Shown here: positions 24,201-39,200 of the stretch, piece after piece
Layout: each line of letters begins with the position of its first letter
Position numbering within the stretch: position 1 is the stretch's first letter
DNA from: Anagrus nilaparvatae
Lineage: Eukaryota; Arthropoda; Insecta; Hymenoptera; Mymaridae
DNA length: 64,000 bases
Direction of reading: 5' to 3'
Assembly (NCBI GenBank): GCA_022575985.1
Contig: JAKSXM010000256.1
Span: forward strand, 1-64,000
Made by a program: the position numbers and the translations under genes
Notes under the pieces: model-generated
Told to the model about the DNA's origin: nothing
The model's input: the letters and a program-made list of their open reading frames with translations, nothing else
The model's database searches: none

Positions 24201-27200
24201 ATTCTTATTTTTGAAATAATTTTTTTTGGTATCATTAATCTTAAAGTACTTAACAGCAATTTTCTGCTTTGGTGATTTGGATAAAAGTAATTATACAACT
24301 GAATTAAGAAAGTTTTTATTAAGACTTAATAAGAAAATAATATTTGTAAATACTTTGCAGTTAATTTTGACTTTAGCTGAAAATATTAATAAGATTTTTG
24401 ATATTCTTACGCTTTATGAATAAAATCAACAAAGTTTGTGATACTTAACTTTTAGTACTTGTCAAACGTAGTCAGTCATTTTATCTAAATTTTTGAGTAT
24501 CTTTTTCAAAAATAGACATTCGATTAAACTATAAAAATAAAAATCAATATAAAAATTTACATCTGCACATTTGTATGAAATACCACAAACTTTATTTCTG
24601 TATATTTTACGTTTCACTCTGTGTTTTAAATAAATTCTTTAAATTGCATAAATTTTTCAACGATTTTATTCTTATCGAGTATAAATTTTATTGCAACCAC
24701 GAAAAAATTTTTATACCAATAAAGCATAAATTTTTGATAAAAAATTTCAGTTTATGAAATTATAGGTGTAAATATAAATAAATTAAATATCAACAAAAAT
24801 GTGCAAACTTATTAAAATTTTTTACATTTTTTAGATAATATTAAAATTATTTGTTATTTTTATTAAACACTCGCTTTTCGTTGAAAAAATGCTATGATTT
24901 TAATTCGATTTTTGAACTATTTCATGTAAACAATTGCCTCTTTAGTTTTCTTGTTTCGCAGGTTTCACTGATCTAAGCATGTTTTGCAATATTCTAAAAT
25001 TTTCTGCACTAGTAATATTTTAATAATTTTTTATTAGCCCAGATAATAAAAAAAAAAGTAAACAGAGCAAAAAAAATAAATAAAAACAGACAGTAGAATA
25101 AAAAAAAGCAAGTTTTTTTTTCAAATTTTATAAAATTCTAGAAGTTTAAGTGAAAAGTCATGTTAACTATAAAATAATCATACTCTGTTTTATGTGCTCT
25201 TATTTTTATTTTTGTCTATTTAGATTTGTATTTATAAACAATTCCATAAAAATAAGTGTACTCTACTTGCTCTAAAAAACTTTTTCATTTTTTAATAATA
25301 ATTTTTGTAAACTAAAAAAAAAAAATATTTGAAATTTATACACTTTCTTGCATAAAAAATTTTTTTTCTCCAAGTTTATCTTTTTACAAGTCTTATTAGA
25401 GCTGTTATTTACATCCGCAAAATAAGATTTACGAGCATTACTTTAGTTCGTTTTTTTTAAAGAAAATTATAGCAGGATGCTGATGTTCTGGCAAAAGTCC
25501 CAGTTCTTATGTCTTTTCCGTTAGTAGCTCTCACTCTCTTTGCTCTTATACCTTAGGTACAAACCTGATGCATTTTTTTTTATACAAAACTTTAAACTTA
25601 CTACTTATATATATATATATATATAGTAAAAAGCATTGCAAGACAAAAAAAATTTTTTTTTACTTAGCTTTTTACCTTTAACGTATTACCTGTTCTGAAG
25701 TTTATATAAATCTTTTATTATTATCTTAAAAAGATGAAAAAGTTTTTTAGATTCTTTTGAGATTTATTAGAGTATTCACATGTAGAAATAACAAATCATT
25801 ACTCATATATTCTTTACTTAAGAATATTCTATAATCCTTGATAATGAAGACTCAAAGTCTTCGAAACGTGGACAATTTATTGAATAAATAAAGATAATTG
25901 TTAGCTCAAGTGAGTATTTAATTTAAAACAAAATTTTACTTTTGTCAAATTGAATTATTAATTAAACGTTGTTTCTTGTCAGAAATTGTAAAGATTAAAA
26001 TACTGACTTAAACTACTAAAATAGCCAAACCAACTTTTTCAACAACTAAAAATATAAAAAAATTCTCTATAAATTATATAATCCAAAAAGTTAACTTTTG
26101 CTAAATATTTTATTATTATTAGCTTTTAAATTATCCTCATTTCTCCAAAAAGAAACTTTTTATTCATACATAAATAAATAACTTTAATTTCACAACACTT
26201 AAAACTTTTAAAAGAAAACCAGAATTATTACGAGATTTAAGTTTTTGTTATTAAAATTTAATTATTCAAAAATCAATCATTATATATTTTAATTTATATT
26301 TACAAACGTATAAAGTATAAACAATCGTAAATGATTAATTTAAATGTCAAGTCAATGCGATGATTCTATCAATTTGACATGACAAAACTTTCTGTTATCA
26401 TTATTCATTTCTGTATAAAATAAATTTTTAATTTTAAACTTTATTAACATTTATTGATTTTTCTTAATTTATTTTATATTTAAGTTTGTATAATCGAAGA
26501 ATTTTAACTGATAGTACAAAAATATTGATCAATATTTTATTATACAAAATTTAGGTAGTTAATATTAGCTTTTAATTAATATTGATTTTTTATTTTAAGG
26601 AATTTATATGATTTTAAGTTTTCAAGTCACTGACAGATTTAGTGCTCTCAATATTTCTTAGTAAGGAAAATAAATTTATTTTTAACTTAAGTTAAAGTAG
26701 TTTTGGTCTTATTTAAATATTATTTTTATTTTTTTTTAATTTTAATGAATTTTTAATGAGTTTTATCAAAAATAAATACCCACAACTAAATTGTTAAATT
26801 ATTGAAGTATAAAATATTCAAAGTCTGATTGAACGAGTAATAAGTGTTAAAAAACATTTTAAGTATGTTGACCTACAAAATTTTAAAATTAGAATTTAAA
26901 TAAAGACTCAGTGACTAATATTAAATTATTTATTTGTATAAAGTTTTTTCAATATTATACTCTCGGCGTCTTAATGAATATTTTACCTTTCAAGGGCGGT
27001 TTTTGCTATAAGCGAGTAAAGCGACAGCCTAGGGCCCCGCGCTTAGCAAGGCCCCACGTTTGTAGTTGTACAATAAAAAAAATATTTTTTTGAAGAAAAA
27101 AAACTATACCATAAGCCTCACACCCACATTACCTAAGGAAGTGGTCTATAATAAAAAAAATGACTTGTCAAGTCTTTCATTCAATTTGTAGTTATTTTTC

Positions 27201-30200
27201 AGAACTCAATCTACCATAGTAGGCGATAAAAGTCTCTTTGCAAAAATGGGACCTCTGCTTTTCTTGATTTATCTAGATAATGTTAGCTCTTATATTCCAA
27301 AAAAACTCATCTTCGTCTACAAATCTACAGCAGAATTCCCAAAAAATATTACAACCTTGACATTTCTCTTTTACAAAGCGATCTAAGAAATATCAAAACT
27401 TGGTTCTATGAAAATAACTTTCACCTAAACAAGGAAAAATCTTATTCATCATATTTGATTACAATTCAAAAGATTTTTATGCAAACAAAACTGCATCATA
27501 TTTCAGTGGTGCACACAACCTTAGATCCAAAACTGTAAAAAAATCTTGACCTTCACCTGAATACAGACATGAATTAGAGTTCCCAAATAAGTCTATACTT
27601 TATTAATTATTTACTTTATTTTAGAAGATAGTAAACAAATACATCTGCTATGCTTATTAATTTATGTTCATACCAAAGTGACATGTAACATTACTAAATT
27701 ATATTTCAATTTAATTACATTTACTAATTTACATGTTTACCAATAATTTAACTGACGATTGATTATTTATTTATTAATTTACTTTTTATTATATAATTAT
27801 TGATCTATTGGCTTATTAATTACAATTTTATTATAAATGTACATATTTTTGTAACAAAATAAAGTTCATAATAATAATAATAATAATAAATAACCAATTA
27901 ATTAAAAGATTTTATAAATCCCAAAGAAATGGAAAGTATAAATATACACAGCACGTATCCAACAGGGGGGCCAAAGGGGCCATATCCCTCCCTCCAAAAT
28001 GAAAAATTTTTTATCCACCTTCCCCGGTGGTAAAATCCATCCCTAAATTAAAAAAAATAAAAATCAAGTACACAAGTCAGGTACAAAACGAAAATCTTCA
28101 AAATCAATATGCAATGAAGTTTTTTAAAAATCCATTGAATTTATAGGGGTAGTTTTAAATTCAGGGAGGGGGGTAAACGATTTTTTAAATAACGTATGTT
28201 CCTATTTTGACGGTCGCAAAAAAAAACATTTTTATAAAAATTGGGTTGCGTTTAAAAAATTTTTTTTAAATTTATGGGTAGTTTTCCCCATGGGAAAGGG
28301 GGGGGGGCAAAAATTTTTGGATACAACATACTCTCTCAATTGCAAAATGAAACGTTAAAAAAAACTTTTTTTTCAGTTTTTAATATTTTTGGGTAGTTTT
28401 CGGTTATTTTCACCCCCCCCCCCCCCCGGGAGTTGTTATTAAATTATATAATGGTTAGAAAATTATACAATATTTTCAACTACTTGAATAAAAAAAAATA
28501 GTAAGGAAATAATGAAAATAATACTAAATAGTGATTTTTCAATTTTTTCTTATTTTATGGGTAGTTTTCAGCCCCCCTAATTAGCCCTAATAACCCAATT
28601 TTGTTAGAATATTAGCTATACTCTATATTTTGTTAATAATTCTCAAAAAATTTGTACTTATTTGATTATTATACCGCTGGTAACAAATTATTGCAAAAAA
28701 ATTATTGCTTATAAATAATTTAAAATAAGAAACAAGTAAATTTTGATTGATATTTAAGAAATTTAAACCATTAATTTTAGTATTATCAGGTTTTGACCCC
28801 CTCTTAAATTTTACGTGCCTGATACATTATATCGATTGTTTCTTTCCTTAAAATATTTTAGTTAATAGGCCAAGCTTATATAGCTATTATACCTAATCTA
28901 AGGGATGCCTTTGGGGAATTCGACGTACGATATACTTTAAGTATAATTTTTTTCAAGATACCGTAAGCCATAATCTGCTTCTTATCTAACTAACACACTG
29001 CCCAAACTTAACGAAATTTTTTAGAATAAGCTTGACCCAACTATATTGTCCTTATTTTACTTTTGGCAGTATTTAACTCCTGTTTATATTTAATAGAGCT
29101 TTAAAGAATGGAATCGTTGTTGAAGATGTTTAATCTATAAAATATTTTTTAAATAATAAATTTTTTTTTATCGGAAGGGCTCAGTAACTCAATTTTTTTC
29201 ATAAAATAGGTTATCATTTATTCAAGAGACTAATAATGCATTCTAATTTTTCATAACCAAAAATTTAAAAGCTCAATAACAAATGAGGTATTAATCATTA
29301 AAGTTTACCGATGTGAATGATTTTTTGCATATCATTGTATAATCGTAAAAGTATAGATATATTAGTAATAAATATAAAAATTAAGATTTATTAGGTTGTT
29401 ATAATTCAAATGAAGTTTACTGCATGAACGAACAAGTGCAGTCATTCATGTAAATTATAACCTCAAAATGTGATTCCTAATATTTATTGTATTTTGGTAC
29501 CTGTGTATCTGAATCAGAGAAATATACAATAAATTAGCAGAGAAATTATTAAATCATGAGTAAAAAAAGTAGATAAATATACTCTTTAACTTTAAATAAA
29601 TAAGTGTTTTCAATTTTTGATATACTATTAAAACAGTTGTTGTTTTTTATCGGTTTATCAAGAACTATATATAAAATATAAAAGTTAAAGAGAAAAAGAT
29701 TTTTGATGTGAAATTTTTTTAAAAGCTTCATAAATTTTCACTGTTCAATAGTTTTTATAAGAAAACTTTTTAAACTGTATAGCATATATAAAAAATTTAT
29801 AAACGATTTTTTAGTAAACTCATATTCAGAAGTAAAGAGCATTTATATTTTATGTAATAATGTGCTTACTTCAATGTGTTTGGTTTTAAATGAACTCAAA
29901 ATAAACCCCGTTATGACTTTCGTAATATGCTTTTTATAAATTTTAAAATACTGTATAATTTTTATGAATAACATGAATAGAAGTAAATTGGGGTCAATTG
30001 AACAGTTTTTATCTCGATAGTAGAATTTTTATATAATTTGCGTAATATTAATTAAGCTCAAATAATATAATAAATTGTAGTCAAATATTTTTTAGAAATA
30101 TCCTAATTAATAATTATTACAAGGTTTTGTTAATCATTCGTAGATTTTACATCTAATAAACAAAATTTTCGTACCAATTTAAAATAAGTAAGAACCATTC

Positions 30201-33200
30201 TCGGTGTTCTAAGTTTACATGAAAAATTTTTTATCAGAAAAGTAGGCAAACTTATAAAATCAATGACCAAGTTAATATAAATTTAATGTTGAAAGATATA
30301 AATAAAAATTTATTGGCAAGTTGTAGATTTTGTAAATAAATATTTTAAATATTTTATATAAGATAAACAGTAAAAAATATTTAAATAAAGAAACTTGTTT
30401 ACCAATTTATATTCAGCAAAGTTTTTAAAAACTTTTTTGTCATTCGTGGCAAATATTTTATATAAATCTTGTTTATTATACATGAGCAAATCTACCACAA
30501 GTAACTTAAATAAGAAAAAAAAATATTGATACGAACCGTTAAGAGCCATTAACGAAAATACGAAAGTAAAAAATGATACAGAGAATTGATAAGGTCAATT
30601 CGACACAACTACAAAATACAATTCTACAACGCAAGCTCAAGACTGAACACAGTATGATTTACTTAAGCTTGTGTTTGCATTTTTAACGGGTAGAATTAAC
30701 CTAACGGGTGCTTAGGTTGATTCAACAAAACCACAAAATTTGGCCTCTTAATGTAAATGTAAGCCACAAGGTAGTTTACAGCGATAATCCAACTACGACC
30801 AGTTAGCGTTAGACTGCCCCGACAAAAGCGACAGACAAAATTTATTAACTTTGTCTTTTAGGCTCTCCTTTCAATATGTGATTTTATCCGACCGATAATC
30901 AAAGTGGCGGTTTCCTTCCAGAAAATCAATCATGTTCTCCATGACTATTGAATTTTGGCAGAAGCCGAAAGGGTACTACCGTAATATAGGTATGACGTCA
31001 GAACGCGACTGGAATTTGCTGAACCCATATCTTATTATGACGTGGAAATTCGCCCTCCTATAATTATAAGATGATTATTTATTGTTGCTTACTGATAAAA
31101 GCTATAAAATACGTAATCCTATATTCATCTTAATGAAATAACTATTGAAACGTTTCTTATCCGGTAATGTGTTTTAATATGAAACAGTACAATAGAAAAA
31201 TTTCAAATTTCAAAATTTTTGTTTAAATGTTCAATTCCCTGCACATTTAAAGCTTTAATACTATTAGATTCGCTCATATAAATACAGTAAACACATAAAA
31301 TAAAAGTTTATTCAAAGAATAATATATTCAATAACCTAAATAAGTATCAACAGACACACACACACACATATATAGCATTGATATGAATATAAAATTTGTT
31401 ATCTCTGACTTAAAAAGCAATTTTATAAAAAAAAAGTCACTACAATACACTATATAATATTATTTTCTATATATATGTTCATAAACAAATTTCCTAAAAA
31501 GGTATAAAGTTAAAAAAAAAAAAAAAGAAAAATTTAAACAGTATAAGCTTTATATAAATGTATAAAGCTAAGAAAAAGAATATAAACGCGTAAAAAGCAC
31601 GTGATACCTTAAGAAAAAAAAAAAATTTACAAACAAACATATATATATAAAGTCAAGAAAATCTTAAAGGATAGAGCTTTTGCAATGCTCTTAACTTTGG
31701 TCATAAATTTATTTGTTCCCTTGTGATAATACTAAAACTTCGTCAAGGTATATATTTTTTTTTTTTAAACCGTATTCTTTTATTTTTTTTTTTTTTTTTT
31801 ACAACTATGTATGTATATAGAGGATAAGAAAGATCCTGAAGAAGCTTCTATTTCTTCTTTTTTTTTCATATATTTTCTTCGACTATATATACTGTGTACA
31901 TATGCATATAATTTTTTTTTTTTTTTTACTTTTAATCATTTGCTAAATACAAAAAAAAAAGTTTAATCTCGTGTTTTTTTAAAGTTTTTCATTAAATTCG
32001 TTCTTTTTTTTATTTTTTTATCTTTGTAAATTATAATATATTTTATTTTTCAATTAAATAACAAAAGTTTAAATAAAATGGGCTTTTGCAATATATTTTC
32101 AAAATTAATATTCTGAGTTGTATAATATTTTTTTTTATTTATAGCTTAATTCTTTTTTAATTGACTAAATCAAATATTTTTATCAACACGTCCTGATTTT
32201 AGTTATATAAAAAATAACCTATAAACTTTTTCTTTTTTTTTTACAAATCCAAAATAATTCCAAAAAAACCAACATCTGTGTGCACGTTTTAAAGAAAATT
32301 CCATTATTAAAAATTAGTAAATGTAACTAAAATTACGATTTTTTTTACTAAATTTAGTTTGGTTAAAAGTGACTATAAATTTTTAGTAATTTTACTAATA
32401 AAATTTGTTTATAAAACTACAACTTCAATTTTTTTAATAAAATTTTTTGGTTATATTTACCAGTATTTTTTAATCTGCGTTTACTAATATCGTTGAAGTT
32501 AATTTTACTATCCTTTTTTTTGCGTGAAAAAAATTTATAACTCGTTTGTGCGTTCACAAAATCATCGAGCATGGAACATGTTTAGTTATAACAGTCTTAA
32601 CTTATACTCCCTAATTATTATAAGTTCTAGAACCGAAATTATACGAAATTATTACAGGACTTAATTTAGTCTCAAAATTATCCTAAATATTCTAGGGTCC
32701 CTAGATGCCCCTAAATCTAAAAAACGTCACTTTTTCACCCCTCAACCCTTTTGAAAAGGACTTTTTCGGGTAACCCTCCCTATGAACAAGTTCCATGTTA
32801 ATAATTTAAAAAGAACCTGTTTCATTTATGCAAAAATTAAAGTTTTTGCTACGTATTGCAGCTACTAGCACTCAAGCCTTCCCTCGGTACTGCTGCTATT
32901 AGAAGTAAGTCTTTGCCTCGGTGCTGCTGCTCCTGGCACAATAGGGTTTTGTGACTCAGCGACTTAAGGTTTTTTATTGTATTTTTGCTCTTTGACAGTG
33001 ACTTGTAAGTACGTATATTCTTTCTTTGAGAATTTCATGGTGATTTTGTCGCGCGCGCGTCAATCAGCAAGTGAAGCCATAGTCAACAAAAGACTATAAA
33101 TAAAACCGGAATCCTTGGCCGAGAAGCTTTTTGCGGTTCTGACTTCATCCACGACGCATGCTGCTATTTTCCACGCTTTGAATAAAATGAGATTGTTTGC

Positions 33201-36200
33201 TTGGACTGTTTGTTGGTGTGCTTGGAAGAGTCTTTGATGTCAGGACATTGTATCCTCTTCTATTGAAGCAGCTCGTATGCTGCAAATGGCGTTTGACTTG
33301 GTGCAATTTCCAAGCCTGTAGGCTCAAAGAGGTGTATCTGGTAATTCCTGGCCATGAGATATCATCTGAGCACAAGCACGAATTGCGAGTTTTGAATTTT
33401 CTTTTGTGTGTTATGTATGAAAGGGTATTAGTATCTTTTGTGTGCTTAAATTTGCTGATTTTATTATATACAAAGCGTATGACTATTACCACGCATTAAA
33501 TTTTATTAAAAAAACCCAACGGCCTACTTTAGGGCCACAAATAACGTAAAACTAAAGAATAAAAAAAATAATACAGAAAGCTTCTGAAATTTAAAAAACC
33601 TTTACGTAATTAATTAAATTTCTCTTTGATTTAACAAGTGCTAATAATTATATTTTTGAAGGAAGCCAGCTACTGCACTAGATCATTGCTTATGTATGTA
33701 ATATATTATGAAATCGTTGATTGACATAGTTTTTTTAATGCTGAGTTTATTTTTACATTTATGTAACTAGAAGCTTCTGTAACAATTTAATTTAATAACA
33801 TTTTTTTTTAATGAATTAATGGGACAAACCTTTTAACTTTTTTTAATTTATATTTTTACATTTTTAAAATTAATTAAATAATTAATTAAATTATTTTTTT
33901 ATTAATTTAGAAATAATTAATTAATTTTTTTGCAGCTGCATTGACTTGCCAGATAAACTAAATAATTTTTTGCACTGTCATCATTAATTTTTTTGATACT
34001 CGTATTCATATAAACATATTAATGCTCATTATGTAAGGAAAACTGCAGGAAAAACCCACATAGAGTATCGGGACTCTTCAATTTTGTTTATAATATAGAA
34101 ATTTCTTTTCAATAATTTATCTACTGACTACCGATTAAGTTCTTATTTGCTTTGAGAGTGGAGAAAATCACTAATTTTACACATACTACGAGACCAATAT
34201 CAAATATTCGAGCTCATGCTCTGAAATTAGTTTATTCATTTTCTAATATTCAAAAATAATTTCAGGTATGTGCCACAAACTAATCACCTTCCTTTATTTA
34301 TCTGTCATGTGCACAGAGATGCCACAATTTTGACAATTTAATTAAGTTCATTTTTAACTTTTCTGATAAGGTACTGAACTTTTTTTGAAAGCTTACTAAA
34401 AGTATTTAACCAAGATTTCACATTGGCAATAGATATATTTTTATTTATTTATTTATTGATACCAGTAATACAAAATACTTATGTATAAAACAGAAATATT
34501 CATAATTATAAAAAATTTGAATTCACAAAAGAAAAAAAAACTATATATAAAAATTTTAACACAATAAGAATAAAATTTTAGTCAATTTAGAGTTATAATC
34601 TATAAATTACAATTATTTTAAGAGAAATAATAAGAATCAAAAAGATCAATGCCTAATATTAAAAAAAAAGTTTTTAAATTTTAAACTTAGAAGAGAGTAT
34701 GTGTTTTTTTAAGTTTATTTTTGATTGTTTTTTTTACTGGAATTAAGTGTCTTTAATTGTGAAGGAAGTGAGCTGAAGTATTTAGTAGCTATATATTTAT
34801 GATTTTTAAAGCCAATTGATTTATTAATTTTTATACCATGGTTTTATTTTTAGTTATACTAGTACTATTTATGAATTCAGATTTGAGTCTGTCATAGTAA
34901 ATAAGTATGGAATGAAGAATAAAAGATTGTTTAATGGATAGAAAGCTATATTGGTCAACGTTTATAATTTTTAGTAATCTGTTTTGTATGTTATTTAAGG
35001 AATTAGAGACATTATTTTAGGCTCCACCCCAAGTCTGGATACTATAAAAAGCAATGTTTTGAAAAAGTGCATATTAGATCAAAAGTAATACATTTTTATT
35101 AACATATAAAGACATTTTTCTGAGTACAAATAATAAATACCCGGGGAATTTTATTTTATTTCTGTCCAGATCTGATGAAGTCTGAATACCCAGCTCTGAT
35201 CAGATATGGATTTTGGCATTATATAGTTATATCTTCTTATATCTAAACGCATACAATTTTCAAAAAAAAAAAAAAAAAAAAAATAGCTCCAGCAAAGAAT
35301 CGAACGCGACTTTTCAACTTACTAGTCTTGAACTTTACCGCTAGACCACCGCGGCTTCGTTGTTTAAAGTTCATTATTCTTGTATAAGTACAAAAAATTA
35401 TATTTTATTTATACCAAGTAAAATAAATAAATACATTAATTTTTTTGTATTCAAATACTTAAAATTAAATGAAATGAAATTTTAAAAATACTATTTCATT
35501 TTTTTATTACAATTTTTGCTTATTTCCTATTAAGGCCGTAAATATATTTTAAAAAACATGGAAATATTTCTGACAATTATTAAAACTTATTCATTATTTA
35601 TAAAAATTTAGAGTAACTCTTTCAGAAAAATAAACGACAAATTACCTAATCGGACAACTATTAAGATTAAATTTCCAGAAGTGAAATCAAAAACTAAAGT
35701 ACTTAGAAAAATAATTTTTATTTACACTTCTTATAGTCAGCAATTAGAATTATTTCTGAAAGTTACAAGTAAAAATCTTATTTAGAAAAAAAGTTATGAA
35801 GAGTTAAAGTTAAATTCCATTCCAGCGGGGCAACTATTTTTGAGATTAAAAGTCCAGAAGTGAAAATAAAAACTAAAATACTTAGTAAAATAATTTTTAT
35901 TTACACTTCTTATAGTTAACAATTAGAATTATTCCTGAAAGTTACAAGTAAAAATCTTATTTAGAAAAAAAGTTATGAAGAGTTAAAGTTAAATTCCATT
36001 CCAGCGGGGCAACTATTTTTGAGATTAAAAGTCCAGAAGTGAAAACAAAAACTAAAATACTTAGAAAAATAATTTTTATTTACTCTATTAATAGCCAACA
36101 ATTAGAACTATTTCTGAAAATTATAAGTCTTCCTCTCAACTAGAAGAAAAATGATTTCTATATAGTCTAAAATCTTTCATTTTTTAAGTTTTCCTCGGTA

Positions 36201-39200
36201 AATAAAAAATTGAATTTCAAAGATATACTAAACAAGGAATTTTTTTTCCAGTTGAGATAAAGACTTGACATTTTCAGAAATAGTTCTAATTGTTGGCTAT
36301 TAAAAGAGTAAATAAAAATTATTTTTCTAAGTATTTTAGTTTTTGTTTTCACTTCTGGACTTTTAATCTCAAAAATAGTTGCCCCGCTGGAATGGAATTT
36401 AACTTTAACTCTTCATAACTTTTTTTTTAAATAAGATTTTTACTTGTAATTTTCAGGAATAATTCTAATTGTTAACTATAAGAAGTGTAAATAAAAATTA
36501 TTTTACTAAGTATTTTAGTTTTTGTTTTCACTTCTGGACTTTTAATCTCAAAAATAGTTTCCCCGCTGGAATGGAATTTAACTTTAACTATTCATAATTT
36601 TTTTCTATATAATATTTTGACTTGTAACTTTCAGAAATAATTCTAATTGTTGACTATAAGAAGTGTAAATAAAAATAATTTTTCTAAGTATTTTAGTTTT
36701 TGATTTCTTCTAGCTATTTAATCTCAAAAATAGTTGTCCGTTAACAATGAAATTTAACTTTAACTATTCATAATTTTTTTTCTATATAATATTTTGACTT
36801 GTAACTTTCAGAAATAATTCTAATTGTTGACTATAAAAAGGGTAAATAAGAATTATTTTTCTAAGTATTTAAATTTTTAATTTCACTTCTTAACATTTGT
36901 TCTAAAAAATATAGCCTGGCAGAGATGAATTTTTACTTTAAAGATTTTAATATAAAACTTTTTAAGCAGTAATGAATAATTTAATTTTAATGATTTAAAT
37001 TATGGATATTTTTCTTTAAAAAACCTTTTGTATAAAATTTCAAAAAAATATATTTTTTTTTTTTTAATTTAAAAATTTTAAATTTGATTAGAAAAAAAAA
37101 ATTTTTATTTTAAATTTAGATTATTTTAATTATTGTAAATAAATAAATAAATAATTACTTTTTTTAATTTTAATTTTCTAGTTCAAATTAATTCAAATAA
37201 ATTGTTTTTGATATTAGCTAATATGACCCAACGCTAATAAATTTGTCCTGATATAGTCGTATTATGTTCTTACCCATATAAAAGTAAGAGTAAATCTCAG
37301 CAGATACGGTTTCGTGATTACATTTTTTTTCAGATATACCCAGATCGTGCCAAAATCCAGTTTAGTACATACTACAACGTATCACTCCATACTTCCTCAG
37401 TTCCGTCTTAATTTAGTTATGCTTGCTCCGATCACATTTTAAGTCTACTTAGATCTGGACAGATCATTTTTATAATTCCCCGGGTATCGAGTTTTTTTAG
37501 TATTGAATCTATGTGGTGTTTCCATTTTAAGTAAGGGTCAAATATGGTGCCCAAATATTTTATTTGTTGTACTCTGATTAGTTTATAGTTCTCAATGAAA
37601 ATCTCATTTTCTTTAGGAATACTATTAGTGTAAGATCCAAAAGCTATGAAAACTGTTTTTTTCATATTTAAAGATAGATAGTTTTGATTCGAACAATTAT
37701 AAATTTTCTTAAGATATATAGTCATTTCTTTTTAGACCATATTCCAATTTTTTTCACTACTTACTATTGCAGTGTCATCTATGTATGAGAAAATACAGTG
37801 TTCAGGGAGAATACAAAAAATATCATTAATATATAATAAAAAAAGTAGGGGACCAAGTATTTTACCTTGAGATACACCTACTGAGACATTTTGGCAATCA
37901 CTAAATACGTTGTTATTTTTTACTCTATGCGTAAGTTCTGTCTGTTAAGTAATATATCAACAATTCTAGAGGCCCACCTCTTATTCCATATCTGAAGAGA
38001 TTAGATAATAAAATTCAATGATCGACGGTATCGAAAGCCTTTGCTAAATCTAGGAAGGTGATGATTGTAGGTATTTTATTGTCAATGTTGTTATAGATCA
38101 AATCACTAACTTTAGCAAGAGCTTCATTGGTACCTATGTTTCTTAAAAAACCAAATTGATTTTTGTTTATTATGTTATTTTTTGACAGGAAAGTTGATTA
38201 TGTATTATCTTTTCAAAAACTTTAGTCAGATTGACCTGTAATTTGTTGTCAGATGTTTATCCCTGTCCTTAAAAATTGGAACAATATCAGCAGATTTAAG
38301 ACTATTAAAACATACATATATATTGTTAAATTAACAAAATTTTTTAATTTAGTTATTTAATTCCTTATTTTTATTTAAAAAAAAAAAACTGTAATAATAG
38401 TCTTTGAGTCCTATTATTACAAAAAAATTTATAGGGTATAAAACTTGAGCCCCAACCTATCAAACAGTACCATTATAATTCACGAGCACTCCTAGATATA
38501 AAAACTAAATTTTTTTTTATTATTAGAAAAAAAAAACAAATTATCGTATAAGTATAAATATAAATGAAAATGAATAGCTATAAAAAAAAAGAATAACTAC
38601 CTATAAATTATAATTTATTTATGTTCGAGCTACGTTACTCTCGTTATGTCTATATTCCTATAATAGAGTACACATTTTTTTTTTTTTGATGAAATGAAAT
38701 ATCTAAATATACAAATCGAAAAATATAGTGCAGACCACCCACACACAAACAAAAAAAGTCAATATTTTTTTTTTTTTATACACAGGCAGAATAAATGAGA
38801 ACTTGCTATTTCATCAATATAAAAAATATAATTTTTTAAGATTTATGACAGCCAGAATTTTTTCTTTTTTTAGTATATTAAACTCTTCTTCTTTCATTAT
38901 AAAATTTATTATTATTATTATACTTTTTTTTTTGTTCTGTATTAATTAAATATTTTTATAAAAATCTTAAAATTAACTTGTCACTATTATTTTATAACAA
39001 AAAACGTTCTTTTCTTCTATTTTTCACATACACATACACATATGTCAAGTAATACACATTTTCTAAGCTTTTTACGACTGGACATATAACACAAGAAAAG
39101 AAATAAAAAAAAAACCCACACATAGATTTTTTTTTACTCTATCTTTTGTAAAGTTAAACCGTGCAAGACAAAGAATATTATAACCATGAGTGAATTTATA

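Larger units (their letters stand above)
35140..37484. mobile_element. 2.35-kb foldback element, CCCGGGGAATT ends, inserted in a LINE
   Basis: Ends CCCGGGGAATTTTAT and ATAATTCCCCGGG are inverted repeats of about 40 bp with a shared CTGTCCAGATCT. TA flanks both sides (35138-35139 and 37485-37486). The inside is a second, larger inverted repeat of about 180-bp tandem units: about 35630-36110 on one arm and 36190-36900 on the other. Units share CCAGCGGGGCAACTATTTTT and AAAAACTAAAATACTTAG. No transposase is seen; the 61-residue ORF is incidental. It splits a LINE reverse transcriptase between its HHIDSILKKLD and YLLFVLRK segments. Confidence 0.82.

Noticed and set aside
33145..33499. ORFs of 115 aa (-) and 100 aa (+) overlapping on opposite strands
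   Set aside because: No recognisable motif in either; open frames may come from the locally higher GC. Kept only as an unassigned segment.
32830..33500. Definite solo LTR
   Set aside because: No TG...CA ends with a matching target duplication could be found.
35291..35359. Functional tRNA gene
   Set aside because: T-stem and anticodon stem do not pair well and the block is inside a mobile element; reported only as tRNA-like.
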